From NCBI RefSeq assembly GCF_032062135.1, contig NC_092862.1:97087159-97151158 (forward strand): 64,000 nucleotides of DNA. Reading direction: 5' to 3'. A model generated the notes under the pieces. That model was not told the DNA's origin. It did not search any database and worked only from the letters and a program-made list of their open reading frames with translations. Of this stretch, positions 49,321 through 60,191 are shown one piece after another; position 1 is the first letter of the stretch; every line of letters begins with the position of its first letter. This stretch comes from Pyxicephalus adspersus. Lineage: Eukaryota > Chordata > Amphibia > Anura > Pyxicephalidae. A program made the position numbers and the translations under genes.

Positions 49321-49850
49321 TGGCCATAGGGGATACTGGATCCTGCCAATAGATCGATAGGGCAGTCATATGGCCTATGAGGGGCAAGGTATCGGCCCCT
49401 TTTGAATCAGAGACATCTAAGAATTCTCTGTACACCTCTGGGAGTAATGCTTCCTGTTCCAAAGACAAAGTGGCCACAAATAAGGATTCTTTGGTCTCCC
49501 AGAAACAGTTCTGCTGGCAAAACATAGAAGAAAAAGAAATGGTACCCTTAGACCAGTGGATATCAGGATCATGGATCTGCAGCCAGGATAGTCCCAAAAT
49601 AACTGGAAATTTTAGTGAAGGTAGCAAGCCAAAGGATTTGTGCTCATGATTCCACGAAGGAGTATGCACCTCCATTGGAGTTGTTCAAGTAGTAATTGGC
49701 CCAGAACGGGGAGTGAAACTGCCGGCCAAAGAAATACCGATGAGAAGGCTTTTCTCTTGAACTGGGATTCTATGAGTGTGGGTGAATTGTATGTTCATGA
49801 AAAAATGTGTTACGCTGGAATCAATAATTGAGTTGGTCTCAGGGAGGCCT
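49283..49850 (-). pseudogene. Inner Gypsy protease and start of reverse transcriptase
   Basis: The protease active-site stretch reads SIIDSSVTHFFMN, with the Asp codon at 49820-49822. The canonical DSG/DTG is here DSS, a Gly-to-Ser change. The C-terminal part FPVILGLSWLQIHDPDIHW (around 49550-49606) is the typical hydrophobic flap end of Gypsy proteases. The N-terminal linker to reverse transcriptase ([18 protein letters not shown]) follows. Confidence 0.75.
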
Positions 49851-49939
49851 CCTGGCCACTGGAGGATAAGAGAGATGGATATAAACATCTTTTCCACAGT
49901 CATTAAAGGATGGCATATAGGAGTCTGTAAGTGAGACCC

Positions 49940-50867
49940 ACTGGGCGACGTGGGCAGTTCAGGCGAAAGTGTCCCGCAGCACTGCAGTATAAACAAAATT
50001 TCTCATTTCTACGCCGCTGTCTTTCTATATCAGAGGGGTGGATCAATAATCCCATTTTGCATAGGTTCCTTTACTTCTGTAGATGGTTTATTAGTGGAGA
50101 CCGAAGGAACGGCTGGCAGCCTTACTCGACTGAAGGTTTTGACAACGTCCCTTTTCTCACAGTCTCTCTCTCTCAGACAACAATCAATCTGGGTCACCAA
50201 CATGACAAGGTCATTTAAGAACTCAGGGATGGAGACATGGGCTAGATCATCCTTGATCCGTTCAGAAAGACCTTGGTGAAATTGGAAGCGGAGTGCCGCT
50301 TCATTCCAAGATGTGTCTGCGGAGGCCACCCTAAACTCTGCAATGTATTCTTCAACAAGATGAGAGGCATGGCGTAATCTGCACAGGGTTAATTCAGCTG
50401 AGGCTGCACGACTAGGGTCATCATACATGGCCCCCATAGCATTGAGAAAACCATGCAAGGAGAGAAGTTTCTCCATCAGGCGGAAAGCCGATGCCTGTGG
50501 CTCCCCCCGCAGTAGTGAGATCACCACTTTGACCCGTAAAACATCCGTAGGGTATATTCATGACTGTAAGACAAAAATCAACTGGCAACAATTCTTGAAA
50601 GATCAGAAGTTTTTTCGTTCTCCATTATGGTATTCCGGTAGAAGGACCTTGGGTTCGTGGTCCAGGAGTGCAGAGGCCACAGACTCCGGGGAAGTGGAGT
50701 TTGCAGCAAAGGCTACTTCAGAGCTTTGGCTGGCTGTCAGACAATTCTGGAGGGTGTCCAGGCAGTTCTTGAGTTGCGAGTACCCCCCATGCAGATTCTG
50801 TACTGCTTGAGCTGGAAAGTTGCTGGGCCATTACCTCAAGGGCTGAGGGTTTCCCTCCTGAGCTCAT
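49940..50867 (-). pseudogene. Inner Gypsy gag with CCHC zinc knuckle
   Basis: The start codon is the minus-strand ATG at 50865-50867 (peptide MSSGGKPSALEVMAQQLSSS). The capsid region includes YIAEFRVASADTSWNEAALR and FQFHQGLSERIKDDLA (about 50240-50370). The nucleocapsid knuckle CLYCSAAGHFRLNC lies at 49954-49997 and fits CX2CX4HX4C. The segments lie in more than one frame, so at least one frameshift is present. Gag would form the particle that packages the element RNA. Confidence 0.8.
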
Positions 50868-51002
50868 AGTGGGCAGATTGATACTGTCAGCCTTCAGAAG
50901 GGGGAGCTCAGTTTGAAGGAATCTTGATGGTGATTAACCAGGAGATCGCACACATATGTATTGATTAACAGGGGTAGATGTCCCTTTTAGTTTATTTGCA
51001 GA

Positions 51003-51178
51003 ACAGACAGTGATAATGTCCAATGACTTTGCAGATAAACAGTAGTGGTAAATGTACAATGACTTTGCAGACAAACAGTAGTGATAAATGTCCAATGACT
51101 TTGCAGACAAGCGGTGGTGGTAAGTGTCCAATGACCCTGCAGATAAACAGTGGTGATAAAAGCTTGCAGACAAACCAT
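51003..51178. repeat. 36-bp minisatellite in the leader of the inner Gypsy element
   Basis: The core ATGACTTTGCAGA(C/T)AAAC recurs about every 36 bases, roughly 4.5 times. Since the unit is divisible by three, one minus-strand frame stays open and reads a 12-residue repeat of the type HYCLSAKSLDIY. It lies between the right LTR and the gag start, so I regard it as leader sequence, not a gene. Another short repeat (aggaaccagaagcaggaacc type) lies at 51203-51250. Confidence 0.85.
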
Positions 51179-51252
51179 GGAGGTCATAGACGGATGATCA
51201 GGAGCAGGAACCAGAAATCAGGAGGAGGAACCAGAAGCAGGAACCAGGAAGT

Positions 51253-51429
51253 TGTCACAATCAATCCGCACTGGAAGGAAATCATGGAGCCTTCATTTAG
51301 TGCCACCCTAGTCTCTGATTGGAGCTCACACTGGACATGTGCAGAGTAAGGATATGCACTGAAAACGTGCAAAGTGCGGTGCAAACTAAGCATGTGCAAT
51401 AAGGTTCATTTACACATAGGTTTGTGACA
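51253..51429 (-). repeat. Right LTR (5' LTR) of the inner Gypsy element
   Basis: A direct repeat of 47557-47713, with TGTCAC at the left end and TGACA at the right end. It is about 20 bases longer than the left copy, in the region actgaaaacgtgcaaagt. The two LTRs differ at a number of positions, so the insertion is not recent. Confidence 0.85.
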
Positions 51430-51910
51430 GAGGGTTTCCTAGGCAAACCGATTACCTCCCTACCATCCAAAATAACTTTTCCTGTCAGGATCTTATCTGA
51501 CAGACACCATTTCTGGACCTAAGCCCTTTTGGACTCCTGCGCTGCTGGAAACTTCATCAGCCAACAATTGCTCTCTGATCACAACATCCCTGTGGTGCCC
51601 CAATCCAAGCCTTTGGTGGTCTCTGTGTTTAATGTCACTGCTCTACCAGACTGCATCCAGCATGCCACCATGAAACTTGGGGCTCTGCACACTGAGGCTA
51701 TTTCCTTTTTGGTGGTTCCCAAGATCGTCTATCCAGTTCTGTTGGGGTTGTCTTGGTTGCGCAGACATGCCCCCGTCATTGAATGGAGCACTGGAGACAC
51801 ACTTTCGCGGAGTGCCACCTGCTTCCAGGAGTGTCTTCCCAGGCTTCCCATCCAGAAAATCTTTTCTGCTGCTGCTTTACCTCAGCCTAAATTGCCAAGG
51901 CCTTACTAGG
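51430..51910 (+). pseudogene. Outer Gypsy protease
   Basis: In the frame from 51529 the peptide MDSCAAGNFISQQLLSDHNI is the active-site region. The canonical D-S/T-G is here D-S-C, a change of the conserved Gly. Further on, FLVVPKIVYPVLLGLSWLRR is the typical end of a Gypsy protease. The frame stops at 51909. The few codons before 51529 look like gag/pro linker. Confidence 0.8.
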
Positions 51911-52620
51911 GATTTGCTGACGTTTTAAGCAAAAAACAGGCTGGGACTCTACCACCACACCGCCACACCGATTATATTCAGGAGAATTTGGAGAAGGGCT
52001 TAATCCGCAAATCATCATCCCCAGCAGGAGCTGGGTTCTTCTTCGTGCAAAAGAAGGAGGGTTCCCTGCGTCCCTGCATTGATTCTAGAGGTCTGAAAAA
52101 AAGTATCCACTGCCCTTAATTTCTGAGCTGTTTGATTGAATTCAAGTAGCGTCGGTCGTTACCAAGTTAGACTTGTGCCTACAACCTGATCCGAATTTGT
52201 CAAGGGGACGAATGGAAGACTGCCTTCAACATCCAGGATGGCCATTATGAGTACTTGGTAATGCCATTTGGGCTCTGTAATACGCCAGCGGTTTTCCAAA
52301 ATTTTGTGAATGACATCTTCCGGGACCTCCATTATGTCTGTGTGGTTGTCTACCTAGACGACATCCTGGTCTACTCAAAGGATCTACCTACCCACCGTGG
52401 CCATGTCAAGTTGGTTCTGCAACTGCTTAGGGAGAACAGACTGTATCCCAAGCTGGAGAAATGACAGTTTGAACTTTCTAAGGTTCCATTTTTGGGATAC
52501 ATTTTGTCTGGCCAGCATTTGTGCATGAACCCCGACAAACGTTCGTCTGTGGCCACAACCACTTGGGCTAAAACCTGCCCAGAGGTTCCTGGGCTTTGCT
52601 AATTATTACCAGCAATTTAT
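51911..52620 (+). pseudogene. Outer Gypsy reverse transcriptase
   Basis: Recognisable parts in order are [39 protein letters not shown], then [20 protein letters not shown] and the catalytic box [11 protein letters not shown] (YLDD at 52351-52362, intact). A stop follows the motif PKLEK (TGA at 52462-52464), and there are frame changes near 52125 and 52560. Its sequence is close to fish and frog chromoviruses. Confidence 0.85.
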
Positions 52621-53230
52621 TATAGACTATTCCACACTGATTGCCCCAATTACAGCTATGACCAAGAAGGGTAGTAACTGCAAAGTCTGGTCACCGGAGG
52701 CGCTCAAGGCCTTTTATTTACTGAAGAAGGCCTTTGCATCAGCACCTGCCTGGTTCGCCTGACACCTCTCAGCCTTTCGTTTTAGAGGTGGACGCTTTCG
52801 CTGTTTGAGTGGGCGCAGTTCTTTCCCAGAGGAATACAGCAGGTAAGCCAAGGTCCTGTGGTTTCCTCTCTAAGAAGTTCTCCCTTGCTGAGAGTAACTA
52901 CTCCATCGGAGACCACAGTCTTCTTGCAGTCAAACTCGCCTTAGAGGAATGACGCCACTTACTAGAGGGAGCTCGACATCCTGTAACCATCTACACTGAC
53001 CACAAGAACCTGCAGTATTTAGATTATGCACAAGGCATAAATCCTCGTCGAGCCCGGGGGGCACTTTTCTTCGCCCAGTTTGATTTCATACTCACGTATC
53101 GTCCAGGTTCCAAAAATATTAAAGCTAATGCCCTTTGAAAAGGAGGACCCAGAAACAGAATCCACCTTTGTTATCGACCCTATTCGAATCATGGCCTTGG
53201 CTCCAGTCCAGTTGGACCAGATTCCCCCGG
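52621..53230 (+). pseudogene. Outer Gypsy RNase H and connection domain
   Basis: The peptide has LEVDAFAV (catalytic Asp region), [26 protein letters not shown], then [10 protein letters not shown] and SYRPGSKN-type [15 protein letters not shown]. In-frame stops occur after DAFAV and after KLALEE. The order and motifs match the RNase H of Gypsy elements. Confidence 0.8.
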
Positions 53231-54010
53231 GAAATATTTGTTAAAAAGAGCCAGGGTCATTCAATTGGGTCATGCTTCTAAGGTTGCTGGTCACCACGGG
53301 CAACACAAAACTTTGACTTAATCAACCGTAAATATTGGTGGACAAAATTGAAGCAGGACGTCTGTGACTTTGTGGCTGCTTGTACTGAGTGTGCTTGGCA
53401 AAAGGTTCTTTGCAGATCCCCCTCCAGTTCTTTGCAGCCACGGTCGACCCCTGAACTACCATGGACTCATATCTCCATGGATTTTATAACTGATCTTCCG
53501 TCCTCTAATGGGTTCACCACAATATGGGTTGTGGTAGATAGATTTTCTAAAATGGCCCATTTTATTTCCCTTTTGGGTCTTCCTACTGCTTCCACTTTGG
53601 CTAAAGTCTTCCTCAAGGAAGTCATCTGTCTGCGTGAATTACCATTACACATAGTGTCGGACCGTGGAGTGCAGTTCACTTCGCGTTTCTGGCAAGCCCT
53701 CTGTCTCTTGCTGGACATCAAGCTGGACTTCTCCTCTGCCAACAGAACAGACGAACCAATCCCTGAAACAGTTTCTCTGCATGTACATCAATTCCCAGCA
53801 AAGTAATTGGTCTGACCTACTGCCTTGGGCTGAGCTGGCTCACAACAATCGCTCCAATGAGTCTACAGGTCACAGCCTTTTCTTCATTGTTTCCAGTTGT
53901 CACCCCAAGCTCCCAGCTCCTGTCCCTACACTGTCTGATGTTTCGGCTGCAGCTGCTACTGTTGACCACTCTCAGCAGGTTTGGAGAGACATTAAAGTGG
54001 ATGGACATTA
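53231..54010 (+). pseudogene. Outer Gypsy integrase (zinc-binding domain and core), frameshifted
   Basis: HASKVAGHHGQHKT and DFVAACTECAWQKV give the zinc-binding HHCC region. The core contains WTHISMDFITDLP (first Asp) and LHIVSDRGVQFTSRFWQALC (second Asp). The third acidic region is shortened and shifted near 53735-53760, and the downstream part (NQSLKQFLCMYI, LLPWAELAHNN) is in another frame. An integrase of this type would insert cDNA, but this copy is broken. Confidence 0.85.
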
Positions 54011-54049
54011 AAGTGTTCCTCTCTACGCTTCAAGAAATGGGCTGACGAG

Positions 54050-54490
54050 AAAAGATCCCCTGCACCTCAGTTTTCCCCTGGTGATAAGGTCTGGCTTTCT
54101 ACTACAAATATTTGGTTACCGATGCTATCTCCCAAGTTGGCTCCACATTTCATTGGCCCTTTTACCATCCAGTCTCAGAATATTCCAGTCACGTACAAGT
54201 TGAAACTGCCTCCTTCTCTAAAAACCCATAATTCTTTTCATGTTTCACTCCTTAAACCAGTTATTCTCAATAGGTTCTCTAAGAAGATCATACCCCCTGG
54301 ACCTGTCCCTGCTGCTTTAGAAGAAGAATATTAAGTAGAACAGATTTTGGACTCCAGACTTATCCAGGGATCATTGCAATATCTGGTGCATTAGAAAGGC
54401 TATGGCCCTGAAGAATGTTCCTGGGTCCCATGTAAGGATCTCCATGCTCCCCTTCTGGGAAGGGAGTTCCAGGCCATGTTTCCCCACCAG
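54050..54490 (+). pseudogene. Outer Gypsy integrase C-terminus and chromodomain
   Basis: The C-terminal SH3-like region has QFSPGDKVWLST and LAPHFIGPFTIQ, with LPPSLKTHNSFHVSLLKPVI ending the integrase. A chromodomain with stops follows: VEQILDSRLIQGSLQYLVH, then KGYGPEECSWVPCKDLHAP. The two stop codons fall just before VEQ and in place of the Trp of WKGY. A polypurine tract (aagagggggg) at 54497-54506 precedes the 3' LTR. Confidence 0.85.
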
Positions 54491-54506
54491 GCTCTAAGAG
54501 GGGGGT

Positions 54507-55187
54507 ACTATATTACTGGATACTGGATTACTGTGAGTCTCACGGCTGGCTGCTCATGAATGAATAGGGTGTGGGAAAAATCCTCGGATTTTTCCCATGG
54601 CCGCGTTCATTTATAAACGCAAGCCACATGACTCACTCTGAGAGGAGGAGTATCCAGGCTGCATTTATGAATGAAGCTATGAGAATCCTCCTCTCATTAG
54701 GACATTCGCGGGCAATACAGGTCAAAGTGAGGGCTTGCCCTCATTCTGACCTGTAGTGCCCGGAGATCATTAACTAACAGGAGGATTCCCACGACTGTAT
54801 TTATGAATGCAGCTATGACAATCCTCCTATAGTGATTTCTGATAGTGATTTCCGACCCATCGAAACTTCAAAGAAAACTTTCGCAAGAATGCCAGAGGCA
54901 TCTTCAATCATCCCTACTCCTGATCATTGCCTGCCCTGACCTCTGGCTTGCCTGACTACTCTCTGCTTCTCGCTCTGGTACCACATCCTGTTTTTGCCTA
55001 CCAGCAGTCACCTGCCTCAGCGTGCACAGGGGCCACAACCTGGCAGTTGCTCACAGTGCAACATCCCCACCTCCAGAGGCTCTGGTGAAAACCAGGCAGC
55101 TGTTTAGTCTCTGTGCCCTGTGCACATCTCTACTAACTAAGTTGGTGACACAGAGGGTGCACCGTCCTGCCCTGCAGTACCGTGACA
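54507..55187 (+). repeat. 3' LTR of the outer Gypsy element, with a MITE inserted in the U3 region
   Basis: The LTR resumes at about 54902 and matches the 5' LTR from tactcctgatcattgcctg to the end at TGACA (55183-55187). Most of the first 275 bases of the LTR, present in the 5' copy, are missing here and replaced by about 385 bases of MITE sequence. Confidence 0.75.
54515..54899. mobile_element. MITE within the 3' LTR (family also at the window end)
   Basis: This GC-richer stretch has hairpin-like segments (aaaaatcctcggatttttcc at 54575-54594; caggtcaaagtgagggcttg against a reverse copy at 54735-54754). The block tttcgcaagaatgccagaggc at its right end, and several internal blocks, match the inverted sequence at 63850-64000. 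The exact left end is not clear. Confidence 0.6.
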
Positions 55188-55573
55188 TCCCTTTTTCTCC
55201 CTTTTCTAAATTTTTTCAATAGTGCTTTTTACCTCCCTTATATTTTAAAAACATCAATAAGGTGCAGATGGTGTCTGAGCTCTTGTAGACAGTCTTCTTC
55301 CACATGGACTTTTAAAATGGGGTCTGTATTTTCCCAGAATGCAATTCACAATAAGGGATGACGAGAGGATGGAGGTCTTTCAGGGTCAAAATACTGCTAA
55401 AGGAGTTTGTTATTTAAATTGAGTAGTGCACTTTGGCCACTAGGGAGAACTCCCAACATAGTAAACAGGAATATAACAGCAAGTATGTTAAGAAGTATTG
55501 ACTAGGATGATGACTGAGGTCTATTTAAGTTATGTGTATTTTACTGCCCAACATTCTCATAAAATAAGAATAT
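55188..55573. other. Short non-coding spacer
   Basis: Between the Gypsy element and a foldback MITE nothing is recognised. Confidence 0.35.
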
Positions 55574-55787
55574 GGGCCTGATTTATTAAAGCTCTCTAAT
55601 ACTCCAGAGGATACACTTTCATCAGTGAACTTGAGTGATCCAACAAACTTAATGGATCTGGTCCAAAACGTTTGCTAACAAATAGCAAATGACTTTAGGA
55701 AATCCAGTCCAGGTTTGCTAGATCACCCAGCTTCCCTGAAGAAGGTGTATTCTCCCATGCCTTGTAGAGCTTTAATAAATCAGGGCC
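55574..55787. mobile_element. Foldback MITE, 'gatttat' family, copy 4
   Basis: The left end GGGCCTGATTTATTAAAGCT and the right end on the reverse strand GGCCCTGATTTATTAAAGCT are inverted copies. The interior has tggatctggtccaaaacg and ggtttgctagatcacccag, as in copies 1-3. Confidence 0.85.
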
Positions 55788-58700
55788 TTTGTGTATTGTG
55801 TGGATGGGATCATCAGGGGTATGGGGTGGTTTTTTCTTGTTTCCTCTGTGTGGACGGTTAATCCACTCCCTTTTCTCTCCATCATGTATCAATGGGCGAG
55901 TCAAGTGTTCATGTGTGTTTTCTTTTTTAATTTCCTCTTGATTATATAGCTAGATTATGTGCATTGCTTAGATGTGTTTAAGTGTCCATCAGGGTATAGC
56001 AGAATGTTCGTCTCCTTTCAAATACCTCTTGTTACACTATAATCCTCCCTATAAAATGTTTTCTTCACTGTTATACTGAAAAAAAAAACATTTTTTAATG
56101 CACGTGTTCTAATATTAAGGTCTGTGGGACTGCAGTCAATATAGTGTGTATGTATCCTGAGTGTATAAAGCGTATGCCCAGATTATCATTATCAATTTGA
56201 TGAGTCTGTAGATGAGGGTATGACAACTCTTTGCTATTTTGAAATATTTGTTCTGTTTCTGCTGTGTATCTTGTCAGTTGCTGTCAATGTAATCTTCCTT
56301 TACTTCTTATACAAATAGAAAAAGAACACAAAAATGTACTTTCCAGGTGGAAACAAAAAAGTAAAATAACACAATAAAAATTGACTTTTTGGAGATTTTG
56401 GCTTAATTGTAAAACCCCTGAACACCGTATTGTTACCAAACTGACCAAAATTTAGTAAATAACATTCATAACATGGTTGTAGAATGTTTTTGTGGAGTTT
56501 AGAGTTAAATTGTGGATTTTTTTCACAAAAATGTGTGTGGAACCTCCTAATATTAACAGTGGACCCTTTGTTATGTATGACAGCAAAAAAGAGGCAGCAA
56601 GCCCCTCTCCTCCCTCCCTGCCCCCTTCCCTCTTTAGGGTTTTAAACTTTTGGGTTGGTCCAATAAAAATATAGCCTGTCACCTAGTAAAGTAATTTATT
56701 CCCCGGCAAATACTGTACAATTGCAAGAACACCCCAAATCTTAAGCCTTTTCCAAGATTAAGACACGATCAGAGAGAACCACGCAAAACCCGAAAACAAA
56801 TATGTGCAAGAAAAACGTCAATGCTAAACTATGTGCTGTTTTGACGTAAATGAGGTTATTTAAACTGTCTAGATACTATTCTTTCACTATTAGTAGAATT
56901 TTATCTAGTCAAAATATCTGTTGCAACTAATGGTAGGACTTTAAGCTCATTAAAGACAACTATCACCAAGAAACAACTTTCCAGCTACAGCTTTTTTTCC
57001 CCTTAAACAGTTTCCTGGACTGTAACTACTCCAGATCACATTCATTCTTTTTTCCTTTAGGACAATATAATACTGACAAATTATGTCTAAGAAACAACAG
57101 CATCCCCACGAATTATAAAGAACTATATCTAAAAGTTTAACTGAAAAAGTAATTTTTTACTAACATTACTGAGACTTCACAGCATTCCACAATCACAATT
57201 TTTATCTCATTTACAATGAGATAATAAGCAGTAGGTGAAAATAGCAGCTGATGAACGACCCTTGAATCTACTTGTACAATACATGAAAAAAAAATGATTT
57301 TACCCTGCAGGCAAATCTGCTGGTAGCTCCACATGCCAAAACTGAAAAAACAGTTATTTTACAAAAAAAGAGGAAAAAACATTATGATTCCTTTACACCC
57401 TTATTTGAGCAGTGAAAAAAGAGGATTTAGTTCCTGCCAATAGATAAGATGATAATTTTTGGACATTGCCTAAACCAGCGAGCATGTATTTGTAAAAAAA
57501 AAAAAGTTTAATAAACTGTTTTTTGAGTTTGTGTGGTAATATTTTATTTTCTCATCTTATCTGCATGCATAGTAATTTATAAAGTTCCTAAGGACTAAGG
57601 AACCCCTAAAACCAGTTACCCAGGAAGGAGGAAACAACCTTCTTACCCCTAGAGCAAGCAGGTAGTACATAAGCCCTTTGCTACCCCTCCTTCTTCTTTC
57701 GGAGGTGAACCACCTTTTCAACATAGCCATGATGAAGGCTTTCACTGAGGTACGGACATTTTTTGTTAATAGATGTAGAGCCAACCAATACAGCAGCCAT
57801 CTACTAATTAATATTAATTTAATAATAACCATAATCAAAAATAATAGTTAACTTTAAACAATAAAGTGCAACTCAACCATTAAGGCACTGGTTTACCCTT
57901 ACCCAGGTTGCAAGGTCTTGGAGGCACTGCTCACCACATCATAACCCTGGGGGCTGCATCCACCCTAACTTATGTTCCCAGCTGCAAAAACAGGCCAGCA
58001 GCTCAAGAACACAAACACTACTCGCAGCCCTCTTTCCTAATCATCACTTTAACTTAGTCTAAAATAACTATGTATTCTGTAGGGTGAAGGATTTTTTTTT
58101 AATTTAAGAACATATGTAACCAAATCCCAGGGAATGTAATTTTCACTGGTGGATCTTGGGCAAATATATACCTATTTGGCTTGATACAAAAATTTTATTG
58201 GCATTTCAATACATTTGATCTTTACTAGAAAAATAAGTGTCTCACTTACTGTACAGTGCAACAATAGCCAGACAGACTGACAAATCCACATAGTTACTTT
58301 TTTGCAAATGATGATTTAGTCAATGTTCATCATAGTGATAAACAGAAAGAAATATGGTTCAGTAAATGTATATAAACATTGCAATGAAGGCATACACTTC
58401 ATACATTATCAAATGAGTATTAATATATTCATATATATATATGAATATATTGGAAATATTTGCAGTTAAAGGAAAGTGTTTCAGTTCACAGACCTAAGGC
58501 TTTGCTCTATCACATAAGTACAGTTTATAGTAAATTAGAGATATAAGACCAGGCAGAAGATTTTTAACCATGGCTTGTTCTCGATGTTTAGTTCATGCGG
58601 CTACTATAGTTATTGAAGTTAAAATAGTTTCTTTAATATTACATATATAAAAGCTACAAAAATTAAATGGCTAAAAGATAAGCAGTAAAGTGAAAATATA

Positions 58701-58859
58701 TCTGTTACTGTAATCACTTCATGATTATAGTTACCTCTATTAGGCTCCTCATAGGATATATAAAACCTTTGGGACAAAATTGTCCCAAAATCTGTATACA
58801 CTATTAACAAATGAGTCTTCAATTATAAAGCATAGGGGTCCAGACCCTGACACAACCAG
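55788..58859. other. AT-rich intergenic DNA
   Basis: No gene is supported. The frames at 56452-56682, 57557-57838 and 58619-58822 show no recognised domain. 58421-58452 has a short inverted repeat of AT-rich sequence (ttcatatatatatatgaa), probably microsatellite-derived. Confidence 0.35.
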
Positions 58860-59481
58860 GGTTTCTTGCCCACCCCTAATCTATGTCACATGGAGGGACC
58901 CCCATTCTAGTTAAAACTGTCATCATCTCCCTCACCTTTGCTGACGATCTTGGGGAATCCCTTATTTGCCCCCAGGATGAAATATCAGATATTTCTCAGA
59001 TTGCAGGAACAGGGAGTTTGGAGGACGGAGCATTTTACACATTAGGTTAGTGGGTTACCCGGAAAATCTTAACCGCGCACTCCTCTATTTATAAACAAGT
59101 ATTTTAGAAAGCCATTCAATGCCTCCATTTCCATGGCTCTCTTTCCCCAGACTCATGCAGTACCTGCTCTAAAACAATTTTTAAGCTAGTCTGTAATGTC
59201 CAGGGGCACTCATTTTCATTTTTGTACTTGAAGCTCAACTCTGCCTCTGGGAGTTATTCACCCTCCTATTTCCAAGCCTGGAAGGAGGAACCGGGATACT
59301 CTCTGGATGCAGAAAAAAGAACTAAGATACTTACCTTGATTCATTAATCATCTATTAGTAGCAAATTTCAAGAAATAGGATATAAAACTTTGTCTCATTG
59401 GTTTAGGACCCCTGATAAATGACATAACCTTTTCCTTTCAGAATCCAACCTATGCTGGCGGTGCAGACAAGTACAGGGTAG

Positions 59482-60191
59482 TAGTGACGGTGTTTGTAGT
59501 TGTTCCTATATTCCACCCGAAAATGGGGGTTCCAATTCGGGCAGACCCTACCCGAAAAACATTGAATTCGACTATGCGAATTCATGTTTGAAAATATGTT
59601 TAAAAAAAAGGAGAACTTAATTAACCTCTAGTGTCTGGGGATCGCAAACAGGAGGACCCTTAGAATCCACTGCGATCCCGGGGCACTAGAGGTCAAATAA
59701 CCTCTAATGCTCTGGGATCGCAGTGGAACTGCAAATGAACTCTCAATGCAGTTTCTCCATTGAGAATTCATCTGAGTTCAGTTCCCACGGTCACCAGGCT
59801 GTACTTACCTCAAACTTTGCGGTCACAGCTGATTTGAGGAGGCACGCGAGTGCTTCCAATTAGCTGTGACTCCAGATGAACTGCTGTTTCGTATGTGTTT
59901 TTGGATAGAGATTCTCTATCCAAGAACACTGTGTTCTTGGATAGAGAATCTCTATCCAAGAACACATACTACACTTACGCTAGAACTGCAAAAGCAATCA
60001 GGGGAGCGGAGCTGTTAGCTCCACTCCCCTGATTGCTTTTGCAGTACCACACAGTCCCGAAAAAACTTCAAACCCCCCCCCCCCCATAGACTTTAATAGT
60101 GTTTGAATTCGGCGTTCGACCACCCGAAAAATATCAGTCTATTTGATTGAATAGCTGCCGAATCGAACACTCAGCTGTTCGACCAGCACTA
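59482..60191. mobile_element. hAT-like MITE, hairpin-rich, inserted in the L1 fragment
   Basis: The terminal motif TAGTGACGG at the left and, on the reverse strand of the right end, TAGTGCTGG resemble the TAGNG ends of hAT elements. The flanks CAGGGTAG (59474-59481) and CGGGGTAG (60192-60199) form an 8-bp target duplication with one mismatch. The interior contains two large perfect or near-perfect hairpins (59891-59969, 59986-60044) and other inverted repeats. No transposase is encoded. Confidence 0.8.
59891..60044. repeat. Compound inverted repeats (two large hairpins)
   Basis: The first hairpin uses gtatgtgttTttggatagaga (59891-59911) against its inverted copy ending aacacatac (59969). Its centre is itself two palindromes of the ttggatagaga type. 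The second uses arms ctgcaaaagcaatcagggga and its exact inverted copy, with 21 bp per arm (59986-60006 and 60024-60044) and an inner ggagct/agctcc stem. Confidence 0.9.

Larger units (their letters stand above)
47557..51429 (-). mobile_element. Inner Ty3/Gypsy (chromovirus) element, inserted in antisense orientation
   Basis: Two direct repeats of about 157 and 177 bp (47557-47713 and 51253-51429) flank about 3.5 kb. On the minus strand this interior reads gag with zinc knuckle, protease, reverse transcriptase, RNase H, integrase zinc-binding region and a chromodomain, in the order 5' LTR (right) to 3' LTR (left). The integrase catalytic core is missing and several frames are broken, so the copy is non-autonomous. 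The total length of about 3.9 kb is well below a complete chromovirus. A matching 5-bp target duplication was not seen at the two borders. Confidence 0.9.
46285..55187 (+). mobile_element. Outer Ty3/Gypsy (chromovirus) element, degenerate and nested
   Basis: A + strand LTR retrotransposon with 5' LTR, gag, protease, reverse transcriptase, RNase H, integrase, chromodomain, polypurine tract and 3' LTR in the standard Ty3/Gypsy order. It is interrupted at 47557-51429 by a second Gypsy element in the opposite orientation, and at about 54515-54899 by a MITE. Coding parts are broken by several stops and frameshifts, so the copy cannot move on its own. Chromodomain Gypsy elements are common in fish and amphibians. 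In the family, replication occurs through reverse transcription in the cytoplasm and integration guided by the chromodomain to histone marks. Confidence 0.9.

Noticed and set aside
50934..51187. Minus-strand frames made of a repeated 12-residue unit
   Set aside because: This is a product of a 36-bp minisatellite in the Gypsy leader. There is no evidence of translation.
57557..57838. 93-codon minus-strand frame
   Set aside because: No domain, no repeat match and no supporting gene context were found.
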